Source of the DNA: JAPXSY01 sp033812795
Lineage (GTDB): Bacteria; Verrucomicrobiota; Kiritimatiellia; RFP12; UBA1067
Reading direction: 5' to 3'
NCBI GenBank assembly: GCA_033812795.1
Contig: JAPXSY010000003.1
Coordinates: forward strand, 38,562-102,561
Length of the DNA stretch: 64,000 nucleotides
Within the stretch, counting starts at the first letter, position 1. Every line of letters starts with the position of its first letter. The translations under genes and the position numbers were made by a program. The notes beneath the pieces are model-generated. The model saw nothing but the letters and a program-made list of their open reading frames with translations, had not been told where the DNA came from and did no database searches. This document shows, piece by piece, positions 34,538-42,624 of this stretch.

Positions 34538-35467
34538 ATGGCACGAGCAATCAGTAAACTGGCCCCCGGATGGTGGGACTACACGACATTGGACAGCGAG
34601 ATCCTGAACGATGCGGCGGCGCTCACCGCCAAGGATCTTGAGCAGCTTTCGCGTCCGGGATTCAAGGTTTGCATCTACGACACGGTCGAGGAGTTTTACG
34701 CGGCCGAAGCGTTGGAGTATATCGAGGCTTGGCGTCAGGCCACGCCCGATAACCCGACCGGCGTGTGCGGCCCGATCGGCCCGACTGAGCATCTGCCGCT
34801 GGTGGCCCGCATCGTGAACGCGATCGGGTTGAACCTGCGCGACGCGCATTTCTGGGGGATGGACGAGTGGGTCGAAAACGGCAAAATCGTCTCGACCGAT
34901 CATCCGCTCTCCTTTTCTAAGTGCGACCGCGAGATGTGTTTCGACCGGATCAAGCCGGAGTTGAGCATGCCCGCCGGGAACATGCACTTCCCGACTGGTG
35001 ATCTTGCGGCCTTCACCCGTTCCTTCGATGAGATCAAGTGCCTGCTGATGCAGGGCGGTCAGGGAGAGATCAAACACTGGGCCTTCAATGACCCGGTCAA
35101 GCGCGAAGGCGCCTATGCGGATGCGCCGCCGTCACCGGAGGAGTACCGCAAGCTCGCCACGCGTCTCGTTGATCTGCATCCCGTCACGGTCATCCAGAAC
35201 GCGCGTACCTCTGGCGGCGGCAACGTCGCGCTGGTGCCGACGAGCGCGTCGACAGTCGGTCCGGTGGAGACGTGGAAGTCGGCCAAGGTTTCGATCTGGC
35301 ATCCCGGCCACCACGACAACCCGTTCGGCATCCGGCTCTCCGCGCTGATGATCTCAAAGCGCATCCCGGACAGCAGCGTGCCGATGTCGCTTCTGGCGGA
35401 TCATCCCAATGTCCAGTTCAACTACCTGCGCAGCGGTATCGGCGAAGTTGCCGTCGAGATGCACTGA
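34538..35467 (+). CDS. Glucosamine-6-phosphate isomerase-like protein
   Basis: The 309-residue protein resembles the NagB/6-phosphogluconolactonase sugar isomerase fold: GVCGPIGPTEHLPLVARIV near residue 68, RDAHFWGMDEWVENG with the conserved Asp-Glu, and DHPLSFSKCDREMCFDRI. It lacks close matches to the standard NagB active-site stretch GIGPDGHIAFNEP. Here the corresponding region is MQGGQGEIKHWAFNDP, so the His and 'FN-P' are retained in altered form. Deamination/isomerisation of an amino-sugar phosphate is the inferred activity. An AGAGAGGA-type ribosome binding site precedes the ATG. Confidence 0.78.
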   Translation: MARAISKLAPGWWDYTTLDSEILNDAAALTAKDLEQLSRPGFKVCIYDTVEEFYAAEALEYIEAWRQATPDNPTGVCGPIGPTEHLPLVARIVNAIGLNLRDAHFWGMDEWVENGKIVSTDHPLSFSKCDREMCFDRIKPELSMPAGNMHFPTGDLAAFTRSFDEIKCLLMQGGQGEIKHWAFNDPVKREGAYADAPPSPEEYRKLATRLVDLHPVTVIQNARTSGGGNVALVPTSASTVGPVETWKSAKVSIWHPGHHDNPFGIRLSALMISKRIPDSSVPMSLLADHPNVQFNYLRSGIGEVAVEMH

Positions 35468-35501
35468 CCGATCCGTGCGGGATCCGAAACGAGGAGAAAC
35501 G

Positions 35502-36653
35502 ATGCGGACGTTGAAAACCATTGCGGCCGGGCATGTATGCCTGGATATCATTCCCACCTTTCTACGCGGTGCGCCAACGCTCGAAGCGGTCATGCAGCCC
35601 GGCAAACTGGTCGACATGGGTCCTGCGGTGCTCTCCACGGGCGGGTCGGTGGCTAACACGGGGATGGCCTTAAAACGTCTCGGCCTCCCCGTGCGCCTCA
35701 TGGGCAAAGTCGGCCGGGACGCCTTTGGCGCGGCGGTCTGCGATGTTTTCCGGACGCATGATGAGACACTGGTGAAAACCATGATCGTCGATCCGGCGGT
35801 CGCGACCTCCTACACGGTGGTGATCAACCCGCCGGGGATCGACCGCATCTTCCTGCACTGTCCGGGCGCGAACGACACCTTCGGTGCGGACGATGTGATC
35901 CCGCAACTTCTCGACGGGATGGATATCTTCCACTTCGGCTACCCGCCCCTGATGCGGGCGTTCTACACCAAGACGGACGAACTGATGCGCCTGTTCAGGA
36001 AGGTCAAGGAATGCGGACTGACGACCTCGCTGGATATGGCGCTGCCCGACCCGCAGTCGCCCGCCGGGCAGGCGGATTGGCGCGCGATTTTGAAGCAGGC
36101 GCTGCCGTTTACGGACATCTTCTCGCCGAGCCTCGATGAGATCGTCTTCATGCTGCACCGCGAGCGCGGATTGAAAGTGCGCGAGCAGGCGGCTGAGGGC
36201 GTGCCGATGGGCGGACTGATCGAAGAGGACGTGCGTGCGCTGGCTGACGAACTGATCGCGCTAGGCGTGGCGGTGGTGATGCTCAAGCTGGGCAATCAGG
36301 GAGCTTATCTGCGGGTGACCTCAGACGAAACGCGGCTGGCGACATGCGGATGTTTTGACACCGCATCCCGTACGGTCTGGGGGGGTGTGGAGTTTTTCGC
36401 GCCCTGTTTCGACGCAAAGGTCGCGGGCACGACCGGTTCCGGCGACTGCACGGTGGCGGGATTGTTGGCGGCAATCGCCAAGGGACTCACCCCGGCGGAG
36501 AGTTTGCGCACAGCCGTAGCGGTGGGTTCTGCAAGCGTCGAACAACCGGACGCCACGAGCGGCGTGCCGACTTGGACGGCGCTCGACGCGCGGATCCGTG
36601 CAGGGTGGGGGCGGGAAACCCCCAAAGTCGCCTTTCAGGCAAAATGGGTGTAG
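35502..36653 (+). CDS. PfkB family carbohydrate kinase
   Basis: This is a 383-residue sugar kinase of the ribokinase fold. The N-terminal glycine region is STGGSVANTGMALKRLGLPVRLMGKVGRDAFG, and the C-terminal catalytic motif is AGTTGSGDCTVAGLLAAI with the catalytic Asp. It is longer than most ribokinases (about 310 residues). GAGGAG precedes the ATG, and the upstream gene ends 34 bases before. Together with the PIG-L and NagB-like genes it likely phosphorylates an amino sugar or related sugar. The terminator-like hairpin after it marks the end of the unit. Confidence 0.88.
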   Translation: MRTLKTIAAGHVCLDIIPTFLRGAPTLEAVMQPGKLVDMGPAVLSTGGSVANTGMALKRLGLPVRLMGKVGRDAFGAAVCDVFRTHDETLVKTMIVDPAVATSYTVVINPPGIDRIFLHCPGANDTFGADDVIPQLLDGMDIFHFGYPPLMRAFYTKTDELMRLFRKVKECGLTTSLDMALPDPQSPAGQADWRAILKQALPFTDIFSPSLDEIVFMLHRERGLKVREQAAEGVPMGGLIEEDVRALADELIALGVAVVMLKLGNQGAYLRVTSDETRLATCGCFDTASRTVWGGVEFFAPCFDAKVAGTTGSGDCTVAGLLAAIAKGLTPAESLRTAVAVGSASVEQPDATSGVPTWTALDARIRAGWGRETPKVAFQAKWV

Positions 36654-36732
36654 GGGATGCGGGACGATGGGGGAGGCCACCCGTTGAACGCAAAACAAAC
36701 CAAAGATCGAACATTAAACGCTGAATAAATCT

Positions 36733-36773
36733 CCCGGTCGGTAGTGCCAGTATTGTGCTGGCTACTGATCGGG
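36733..36773 (+). terminator. Strong hairpin after the PfkB gene
   Basis: The left arm (36733-36750) and right arm (36758-36773) pair over 16 positions with two G-U pairs and one 2-base bulge, around loop TATTGTG. CGATTTT follows. It likely ends the sugar cassette transcript, and it also lies in the leader of the Cas3 relic. Confidence 0.55.
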
Positions 36774-36793
36774 CGATTTTAATTAAGGGGGAT

Positions 36794-37384
36794 ATGAGAA
36801 AATGTTTTGCACACACGGCACGACACCAGGAAGATTGGGAGCCGCTTAAAACGCACCTGCTGAACGTGGCCGCTCGCGCCCGCCAATTCGCCTCCATCTT
36901 TGGTGCAGGCGTCGAGGGGTACATTGCCGGCCTGCTCCACGACTTGGGGAAGTACGGGATACGGTTTCAAGAACGATTACATGGTAAGGGGCGGCACATC
37001 GACCACTGGACTGCTGGTGCGTGGGCCGCAATGAAACAGTACGGGAAAGCAGGCTACTGTCTTTCTTTAGTCGCACAAGGGCATCATGTCGGATTACAAC
37101 AAGACACCAAGGAATCTTTCAAGAAAATTTGTACCCGCACGCCTTCCCCCGATACAACACTATCTGCGGACTCTATGAACGAATTGTTACAACTGTTCGC
37201 AGAAGACGGGTTGTCATGGCCTACCTTACAGAAGTCGTTTTACAGTCGGACGGGTAAACGTTGCTCCGACATGCTCGACGTTCGGATGCTGTTTTCGGCA
37301 CTTGTCGACGCGGATTACCTCGAGACCGAAAAGTTTATTAACACGGTCGAGGTCAAGCCGTCGCGCCCCACGCGGGGCGCGTGA
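36794..37384 (+). pseudogene. cas3: cas3 relic: HD nuclease domain only, truncated at the CRISPR repeat
   Basis: The 196 codons encode a Cas3 HD domain with all expected metal residues in order: H21 (HLLNVA), H49-D50 (LLHDLGK), H71 (DHWTAG), H97-H98 (GHHVG) and the closing MLFSALVDADYLETE near 165-179. This resembles type I-C Cas3. The helicase half (about 500 residues) is missing. From residue 189 the reading frame runs into CRISPR repeat 1 and stops inside it (TGA at 37382-37384), so the last residues SRPTRGA are repeat-encoded. Codon use and base composition are lower in GC than the neighbours. AAGGGG is close to the ATG. Possibly translated, but no Cascade genes remain nearby. Confidence 0.88.
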
Positions 37385-37456
37385 ATTGAAACTCCTCGCG
37401 GTGCGATTCAATCTGGCGATCGGGTCGCGCCCCACGCGGGGCGCGTGAATTGAAAT
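37360..37456 (+). CRISPR. Two-repeat, one-spacer CRISPR remnant, type I-C repeat
   Basis: Two 33-base repeats at 37360-37392 and 37424-37456 differ only in the last base (C versus T). They contain the palindromic stem GCGCCCC-ACGC-GGGGCGC and end in GAATTGAAAC, close to the known I-C consensus GTGGATTGAAAC. The single spacer is 31 bases (37393-37423), somewhat shorter than usual for I-C. The degenerate second repeat is typical of the leader-distal end. No leader is left: repeat 1 abuts cas3 coding sequence. Confidence 0.9.
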
Positions 37457-37510
37457 AGCGGCTGTGTGGGGTGGGGGCGAGGCTGAGATGTCATGCCCTA
37501 TGCGACGCGA

Positions 37511-38698
37511 CTACAGTCTTTCCTGCTGGTGGTGTCGATGCAGGCGTACACTGACCCAATCGTGTTCGGCGACGAGGCTGTCGATCACCGAGGCGGGACG
37601 GAGCGCGGAAGGCAGCACATTGAAGGTGTAGGTCTCGATCTCCAGCGGATAGCCTTGCGCGACCGTATGCGCAAAGAATTCGGGTGTGAGGTCGGTGTGG
37701 GTGGAGTCGAGGACGCCGTCGCCTGCGTAAAACAGCGGCACATGGAAGTGTGTCCGGAGTTCGCGCCCCATGTGTCGGCGGGCAGTCATCAGCGTTTCGT
37801 TGGTCAGGTCCGGCAGGGAAAGGAGCGGGCCGCGCGGTAGCTGGATTTTGGTTTGGTGCAGATAGACCGGATCAATGAAGTCGGCGAGCCGCGCGAGCGA
37901 TGCATCGCTGATGACGGCGCGGATGGCGGCGCTGAGTTGGATACGGGCGACACGGAGGCCTGCGCTTTCGAAGCGGGCAAGCGCGGCGAGCGGGTCCTCG
38001 AATTCGACGGCGAAATGGCAGGTGTCGAGGCAGAGCCCGACATGGGTGCGCAGTAACGATTCGGCCTCTTCCGGCGTACGGCGTCTGCTGGCGCAAAGCC
38101 AGCGCCGACCTTCGGTCAGTAGCCCGTCCTCAAACCAGACGATCACGTCCTGCGTGTTTTCCAACAGGCAGTCGGGCTCGGGCTCCAGCGCGAGGACGAC
38201 CTCGCGGCCAGTGCGCTGCTTGAGGTCGTGCAGGAACTCCGCCATTATCGTGATCTGGCGGACGGGAAGGGATGTGGTTGCAGGTTGGGCGGTTGTTTTG
38301 TGCCCGATGGGAACAGTCGAGATGTTGCCGGTCTGGTTTTCAGGCAGTAGCGCGGCCAGAAGGGTGGCGAGACGGCCTGTGTAGGTCAACCGCTCGGGAG
38401 TTGACCAGTCGGGCTGGTAGACCGCTGTTTTGACGGCGGTGTTGTGGAACGTGCCATAGGGGAAGCCGTTGATGCCGTTCACGAAGAGGTCGTTACAGCC
38501 GAGCAGGTCGGTGAATGCAGCGAGCGCGGCGGGATCGGAAAGCTCTCCGGCGGCTGCGGCGGAAAGGCGCAGTCCGAGCGGATAGGGCGCGGCGGGCGAG
38601 ACGCGGGCTTTGACGGCGCACGCGTGGCGCGTGATCGCCTGGCGCACGGCATCCAGACTTTCGCCGGGATGAATGTTCAGGCAATAGGAGATACTCAT
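37511..38698 (-). CDS. eboE: EboE-like metabolite traffic protein (xylose-isomerase-like TIM barrel)
   Basis: The 395-residue protein opens with SYCLNIHPGESLDAVRQAI and continues with YPLGLRLSAAAAGEL, FVNGINGFPYGTFHNTAVKTAVYQPDW, and NISTVPIGHK. These resemble EboE of the ebo cluster, whose products move metabolites such as scytonemin monomers or isoprenoid derivatives across membranes in other bacteria. It has TIM-barrel features seen in sugar isomerases: LALEPEPDCLLEN, and GLCLDTCHFAVEF with a metal-site-like Asp/His. No other ebo gene is present here. The start has no clear ribosome site. The beta-helix gene lies 10 bases upstream on the same strand, so coupling is likely. Confidence 0.72.
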   Translation of the reverse strand: MSISYCLNIHPGESLDAVRQAITRHACAVKARVSPAAPYPLGLRLSAAAAGELSDPAALAAFTDLLGCNDLFVNGINGFPYGTFHNTAVKTAVYQPDWSTPERLTYTGRLATLLAALLPENQTGNISTVPIGHKTTAQPATTSLPVRQITIMAEFLHDLKQRTGREVVLALEPEPDCLLENTQDVIVWFEDGLLTEGRRWLCASRRRTPEEAESLLRTHVGLCLDTCHFAVEFEDPLAALARFESAGLRVARIQLSAAIRAVISDASLARLADFIDPVYLHQTKIQLPRGPLLSLPDLTNETLMTARRHMGRELRTHFHVPLFYAGDGVLDSTHTDLTPEFFAHTVAQGYPLEIETYTFNVLPSALRPASVIDSLVAEHDWVSVRLHRHHQQERL

Positions 38699-38708
38699 GA
38701 TGACCGGT

Positions 38709-40880
38709 TCAGGGCGTCGTGATTTCGTACATGGTGGGGACGGGGCGGAGCTTGAATTTCGGGAGGCGGGCTGACTTGTCGGGTCCGGCCGCGTTGGTGT
38801 CGAAGGGCTTGAAGCCGACTTGGGTGGCAGGCGAACCGGGCTTGAGGCGGAAGTCACCCGCGGCGGGGTTTTCGAATAGCGGGTCGGCAACGAGCGAGCC
38901 CGCGTCCTGACCGGTCTCGGCCTGCCACTGGGCTAGCGTTTTCTTGCCCGGGAAGAGTTCCTGCTTGCCGGAGGTGTGCCAGTAGAGGTTCGGGCCGAGT
39001 TCGTAGTGCTGGGTGGGCTTGCCGTCCTTCATGCCGCGAGTGCCGCTTTTCCAGTTGTTGCCCAACAGGTTTCCGTCAGTCTCCCAGTAGAGGATGTTGT
39101 TACGGAAGAAGAACGAGATGTGTTCCTCGTCGCGTGAGCGCTGCACCTGATCTTTGCGCGCATTGGCGAAGATGTTGTTCTCAACGATGTTCTCGCGGCC
39201 AAAGTGTTGGTCGAATCCGCCGGTCTTGGTGTTGTACACGAGGTTGTTGTACATGTGGATGTAACTGGAGCCCTGATCGGTGTAGAGCCCCCAGCCGCCA
39301 TACGTGAACGCATTGATGTCGTGGATGCGGTTGTTGTGGACGGTTGTGCCCGGCGAAACGCCGAGGGTGTAGACGCCGCCCATGTCGGAAAGGACGCCTT
39401 GGCCGATGTGGTGCATGTGGTTGAAGGCGACCTCGTTGTGGTGCGCGCGGGACGGCTCCGCGTATCCCCACGTCCAGCCCAGCGAGACGGAGGTGTAATA
39501 CAGGTCGCCGATCTCGTTGTTCAGGATGCGGTTGTGGGAAGCATGGCCGACCCAGACGCCGTGCGCTGCGGGATGGATGCGTCCGCCGCCGACGATGCGG
39601 CAGTTCGAGATCGTGATGGCCGAAGTCTTATCCATGTCGGCGAGTTCATTCTTGCTTTGGAAATCGTTCCGCATGCTCTCGAACATGCTATAGCCCGCGT
39701 ATGGAGGGCCGATCTTCACGCCGCCCGCGCCGAGGTCGGACATGATGCAGGCATCGACCGTGTTGGAGTGAGAGCCCGGGCCAAAGGCGAAGGTGTAACC
39801 GGCGAGTTGGGTGAACACGCAACGGCTGACTGTGACGTTCCGGGCATTGACGAACTCTGCGGCCGCGGGGATGTTGACCTCGGCTTGGGGGATGAAATTT
39901 CCGGACTCGGGGGTGGTCCAGCACGTCTGTTTGAAAACCAGCCCCTCAATCCGCGTGTTGATGACAGGGCGATCCGCGTCGCCCTCGACGATCAGAAGCA
40001 GCGGGAGAATGGGCACCTCGACACGGGCCGTATCGGGACGTTCGCCGGGCATCGGCATATAGGAGAGCGTTCCCGTAGGCCGGTCAAGGTACCACTCGCC
40101 GGGCACGCCGAAGGCTTCCTTCACGTTTTCGGCCCAGAACCGGCAGCCGTTTTCTCCCCAGCCGGGGCCTTTATAGCTTCCCCAGTACTGGTTGTAGTTG
40201 CGGGTCTTCAGAAACCGCACGATTTTTCGGCTGGCGTCGATGGACTTCGGCCGCACACGCGAGGCGGACCAGATGTGCAGGGTGTGGAACTCGATGTCCT
40301 GCAGGTTGGACCATGCGGGATCAAGCCCGTCTTCCTTGTAATAAAAGCCGTTCACACCGGCCTCGACCGTTTCGAAGTCATTGGTCGTGGTGAAGTACCC
40401 TTTGCGCGGAATGCGCGGCCGGAATCGGCGCGCACCATTCACGAAAAGCTGGGCGAAATCCCAGGAGCCGGACTTCACTTCGGGCAGGTGAGTGGTCCAT
40501 GCGCCGTCGGCGCGGACGGTCCAGCCTGTGATCAAGCGTCCACCGGTGAAGACGGGGGGCGCATCACCGCTGGATCGGTAAATGACCGGAATCGTCGCGG
40601 TCCCGCCGTGTTCGGGACGGATGCGGATCGGTTGCTTGAGAGGGTATGTCCCGCCGCGGAAACGGACCTCGATCCGTTCAATCGCTTCAGCCGGGTGCCG
40701 TGCCTTGAATTCGGCCACCGCCTGTTGCGCGCGTTCAAAGGTGGCGAACGGACGCCACCACGAACCGGACGCTGTATCGCAGCCGTTGGGCGAGACGTGA
40801 AATGTTTTGGACGTGCCCGCCTCAGCCCACGTTATCATGGCCAACATCCCCAGCATCATTCTTGAAACCGTACGCATCAT
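38709..40880 (-). CDS. Secreted right-handed beta-helix protein, possible GH141-type glycosidase
   Basis: The 723-residue protein has a signal peptide (MLGMLAMITWAEA), the entry motif SPNGCDTASGSWWRPFATFERAQQAV, and IEVRFRGGTYPLKQPIRI. Long right-handed helix coils follow, with NNxI/NNRI steps (HNRILNNEIGDL, VENNIFANARKD, HMYNNLVYN) and a C-terminal PLFENPAAGDFRLKPGSPA. This arrangement resembles the GH141 family of beta-helix glycosidases. GGGGAGG precedes the ATGATG start. The EboE-like gene is ten bases downstream. Substrate unknown. Confidence 0.8.
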   Translation of the reverse strand: MMRTVSRMMLGMLAMITWAEAGTSKTFHVSPNGCDTASGSWWRPFATFERAQQAVAEFKARHPAEAIERIEVRFRGGTYPLKQPIRIRPEHGGTATIPVIYRSSGDAPPVFTGGRLITGWTVRADGAWTTHLPEVKSGSWDFAQLFVNGARRFRPRIPRKGYFTTTNDFETVEAGVNGFYYKEDGLDPAWSNLQDIEFHTLHIWSASRVRPKSIDASRKIVRFLKTRNYNQYWGSYKGPGWGENGCRFWAENVKEAFGVPGEWYLDRPTGTLSYMPMPGERPDTARVEVPILPLLLIVEGDADRPVINTRIEGLVFKQTCWTTPESGNFIPQAEVNIPAAAEFVNARNVTVSRCVFTQLAGYTFAFGPGSHSNTVDACIMSDLGAGGVKIGPPYAGYSMFESMRNDFQSKNELADMDKTSAITISNCRIVGGGRIHPAAHGVWVGHASHNRILNNEIGDLYYTSVSLGWTWGYAEPSRAHHNEVAFNHMHHIGQGVLSDMGGVYTLGVSPGTTVHNNRIHDINAFTYGGWGLYTDQGSSYIHMYNNLVYNTKTGGFDQHFGRENIVENNIFANARKDQVQRSRDEEHISFFFRNNILYWETDGNLLGNNWKSGTRGMKDGKPTQHYELGPNLYWHTSGKQELFPGKKTLAQWQAETGQDAGSLVADPLFENPAAGDFRLKPGSPATQVGFKPFDTNAAGPDKSARLPKFKLRPVPTMYEITTP

Positions 40881-40961
40881 AAACCTCCCCTTTTTTCACT
40901 ACGTAACATAACAGACCCGCTTATGGAGGGAAAAGCCTTTTGTCTTCCCGTCATTCCGCTG

Positions 40962-40990
40962 TTGCCAAAAGTCGGCCTTCTTTCTATGCT
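40962..40990 (+). promoter_or_regulatory. Promoter of the purH-type operon
   Basis: TTGCCA, 17 bases, TATGCT. It lies in the divergent region shared with the beta-helix gene, 40 bases before the ATG. Confidence 0.6.
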
Positions 40991-41030
40991 ACAGGTGTAT
41001 GGCAGACAAGCGTTGGGAGAAGGAGAGCGT

Positions 41031-41723
41031 ATGGCTTTGAATCGAGTGAGGGATGTGGATAACCGGGTTGCGGTGCGTCGCGTGCTGATGAGTGTTTCGG
41101 ACAAGAGCGGCTTGGACGTTTTGGTTCCCGGCTTGCTGGAGACCTGTCCAAACGTCGTGATCTACTCCACGGGCGGCACCTTTGCGGCCGTACGGGATAT
41201 GCTTGACCCGGCAGTGGCCGCCCGGCATCTGGTCGCGGTTTCCGAGTATACGGGGCAACCGGAAATGCAGGGCGGGCTGGTCAAAACGCTGGACTTCAAA
41301 ATTTACCTCGGCTTGTTGAGCGAGACGTACAACGAGGCGCACCGGCAGGATCTTTCGCGCGTCGGTGCTGAACCGATCGACATGGTGGTTGTGAATCTCT
41401 ATCCTTTCAGCCAGACCGTCGCGCGCGCCGGGGTGACCCCGGAAGACGCCCGCACGAACATCGACATCGGCGGCCCCTGCATGGTGCGGGCTGCGGCGAA
41501 GAACTATCTGCGTGTGGCCTCGGTGACCGATCCGGCGGATTATGCGGCGTTGCTGGAGGAACTCCGCCGGACAGGCGGCACACTGGGGTTCGGCACCCGG
41601 CTGCGTCTGATGAAAAAAGCTTTCGCCCATACGGCGGGCTATGATCAGGCGATCGCGGCCTTTTTCGCGGATGTCGCGGAGCCGGATGCCCGAAGCGCGT
41701 ATGAGGTACGCGACCGATTATGA
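41031..41723 (+). CDS. purH: Stand-alone IMP cyclohydrolase domain (PurH N-terminal half)
   Basis: The 230-residue protein covers the MGS-like IMP cyclohydrolase half of PurH. It has VLMSVSDKSGLDVL, VIYSTGGTFAAVRD, GQPEMQGGLVKTLDFKIYLGLL, DMVVVNLYPF, and NIDIGGPCMVRAAAKNYLRVASV. It catalyses the last ring closure to IMP. The AICAR transformylase half, normally fused and ~300 residues longer, is absent and must be encoded elsewhere. AGGAG precedes the ATG. It overlaps the PHP gene by ATGA. Confidence 0.88.
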   Translation: MALNRVRDVDNRVAVRRVLMSVSDKSGLDVLVPGLLETCPNVVIYSTGGTFAAVRDMLDPAVAARHLVAVSEYTGQPEMQGGLVKTLDFKIYLGLLSETYNEAHRQDLSRVGAEPIDMVVVNLYPFSQTVARAGVTPEDARTNIDIGGPCMVRAAAKNYLRVASVTDPADYAALLEELRRTGGTLGFGTRLRLMKKAFAHTAGYDQAIAAFFADVAEPDARSAYEVRDRL

Positions 41724-42592
41724 TTGATCTGCATCTCCATTCAACGAATTCGGACGGTTCGGATACGCCTGAAGAATTGGTGATCAGCGGTTGTCAGGCC
41801 GGGCTGACGGCTCTATCGCTGACAGACCATGATACGCTGGACGGCACGGAGGAGTTTCTGAATGCCTGCCGCGCGAACGGCATGACCGGGATATCAGGCA
41901 TCGAAATCAGTGCGCATCTCGATGAGGGGCCGGGCGAACTGCATATTCTGGGATATGGCCTGAACCCTACTCATCCGTTGGTGGTGGAGAGTTTGGATCG
42001 GGTGTTGGAAGGCCGCGCTTGGCGTAACGAGCAGATTCTGGAAAAGCTCAATGGACTGGGGCTGGAATTGGAGTGGGCGGACGTGCTGGCCTATGCGGAC
42101 GAACATGTGGTGGGGCGCGCGCATTTCGCGCAGGCCCTGATCGACCGCAGTTATGTCTCTTCCTGTTCCGAGGCGTTCGAGCGGTATCTCGGGAAGGGCG
42201 CACCGGCCTATGCGGATCGGTACCGCCTGTATCCCGAGGAGGGGATCCGCATGATCCGCGAAGCCGGAGGGGTGGCGGTGATTGCGCATCCCTTCTCCTG
42301 GGAGTTGCGCGAAGCGGAGTTGGAGACCGGTCTGCGCGAATTGAAGGCGTACGGGCTGACCGGCATGGAGGTGTTGTACTCAGAGTACACGCGCGAACAG
42401 ACGGTCACGCTGATGCGGTTGGCGAAGCGCCTCGATCTGCTGCCGACCGGCGGCTCTGATTATCACGGGCTGGCCAAGTCCGACATCCGTTTGGGAACGG
42501 GGTTCGGATCGTTGCATGTGCCGGATGCCTATCTGCCGCCATTGCTGAACGCGATCGGGTCCGACAGCGCCTGGGTGGTCAGGCCGGATTAA
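41720..42592 (+). CDS. PHP-domain phosphoesterase (RNase AM/TrpH type)
   Basis: The 290-residue protein has PHP metal motifs in order: DLHLHSTNSDG (residues 3-13), LTDHDTLDG, SGIEISA with metal-binding Glu, VIAHPFSW and GGSDYHG. Members of this group hydrolyse 3',5'-nucleoside bisphosphates or 5' ends of RNA. It overlaps the IMP cyclohydrolase stop, linking it to nucleotide metabolism, and the fumarase subunit gene follows after 32 bases. Confidence 0.9.
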   Translation: MIDLHLHSTNSDGSDTPEELVISGCQAGLTALSLTDHDTLDGTEEFLNACRANGMTGISGIEISAHLDEGPGELHILGYGLNPTHPLVVESLDRVLEGRAWRNEQILEKLNGLGLELEWADVLAYADEHVVGRAHFAQALIDRSYVSSCSEAFERYLGKGAPAYADRYRLYPEEGIRMIREAGGVAVIAHPFSWELREAELETGLRELKAYGLTGMEVLYSEYTREQTVTLMRLAKRLDLLPTGGSDYHGLAKSDIRLGTGFGSLHVPDAYLPPLLNAIGSDSAWVVRPD

Positions 42593-42624
42593 CCCTGCGC
42601 GACACCGCAAAAAAAAGGATGGGT

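Noticed and set aside
36654..36793. Possible small gene between the PfkB gene and the Cas3 relic
   Set aside because: No open frame with a ribosome site; only the hairpin is seen.
37457..37510. Further CRISPR repeats downstream
   Set aside because: No additional copy of the 33-base repeat or its stem is found after the second repeat.
38699..38890. Longer start for the EboE-like protein
   Set aside because: The extra 64 residues are proline/serine-rich antisense-like sequence inside the beta-helix gene, and the EboE-type N-terminus begins at the chosen ATG.
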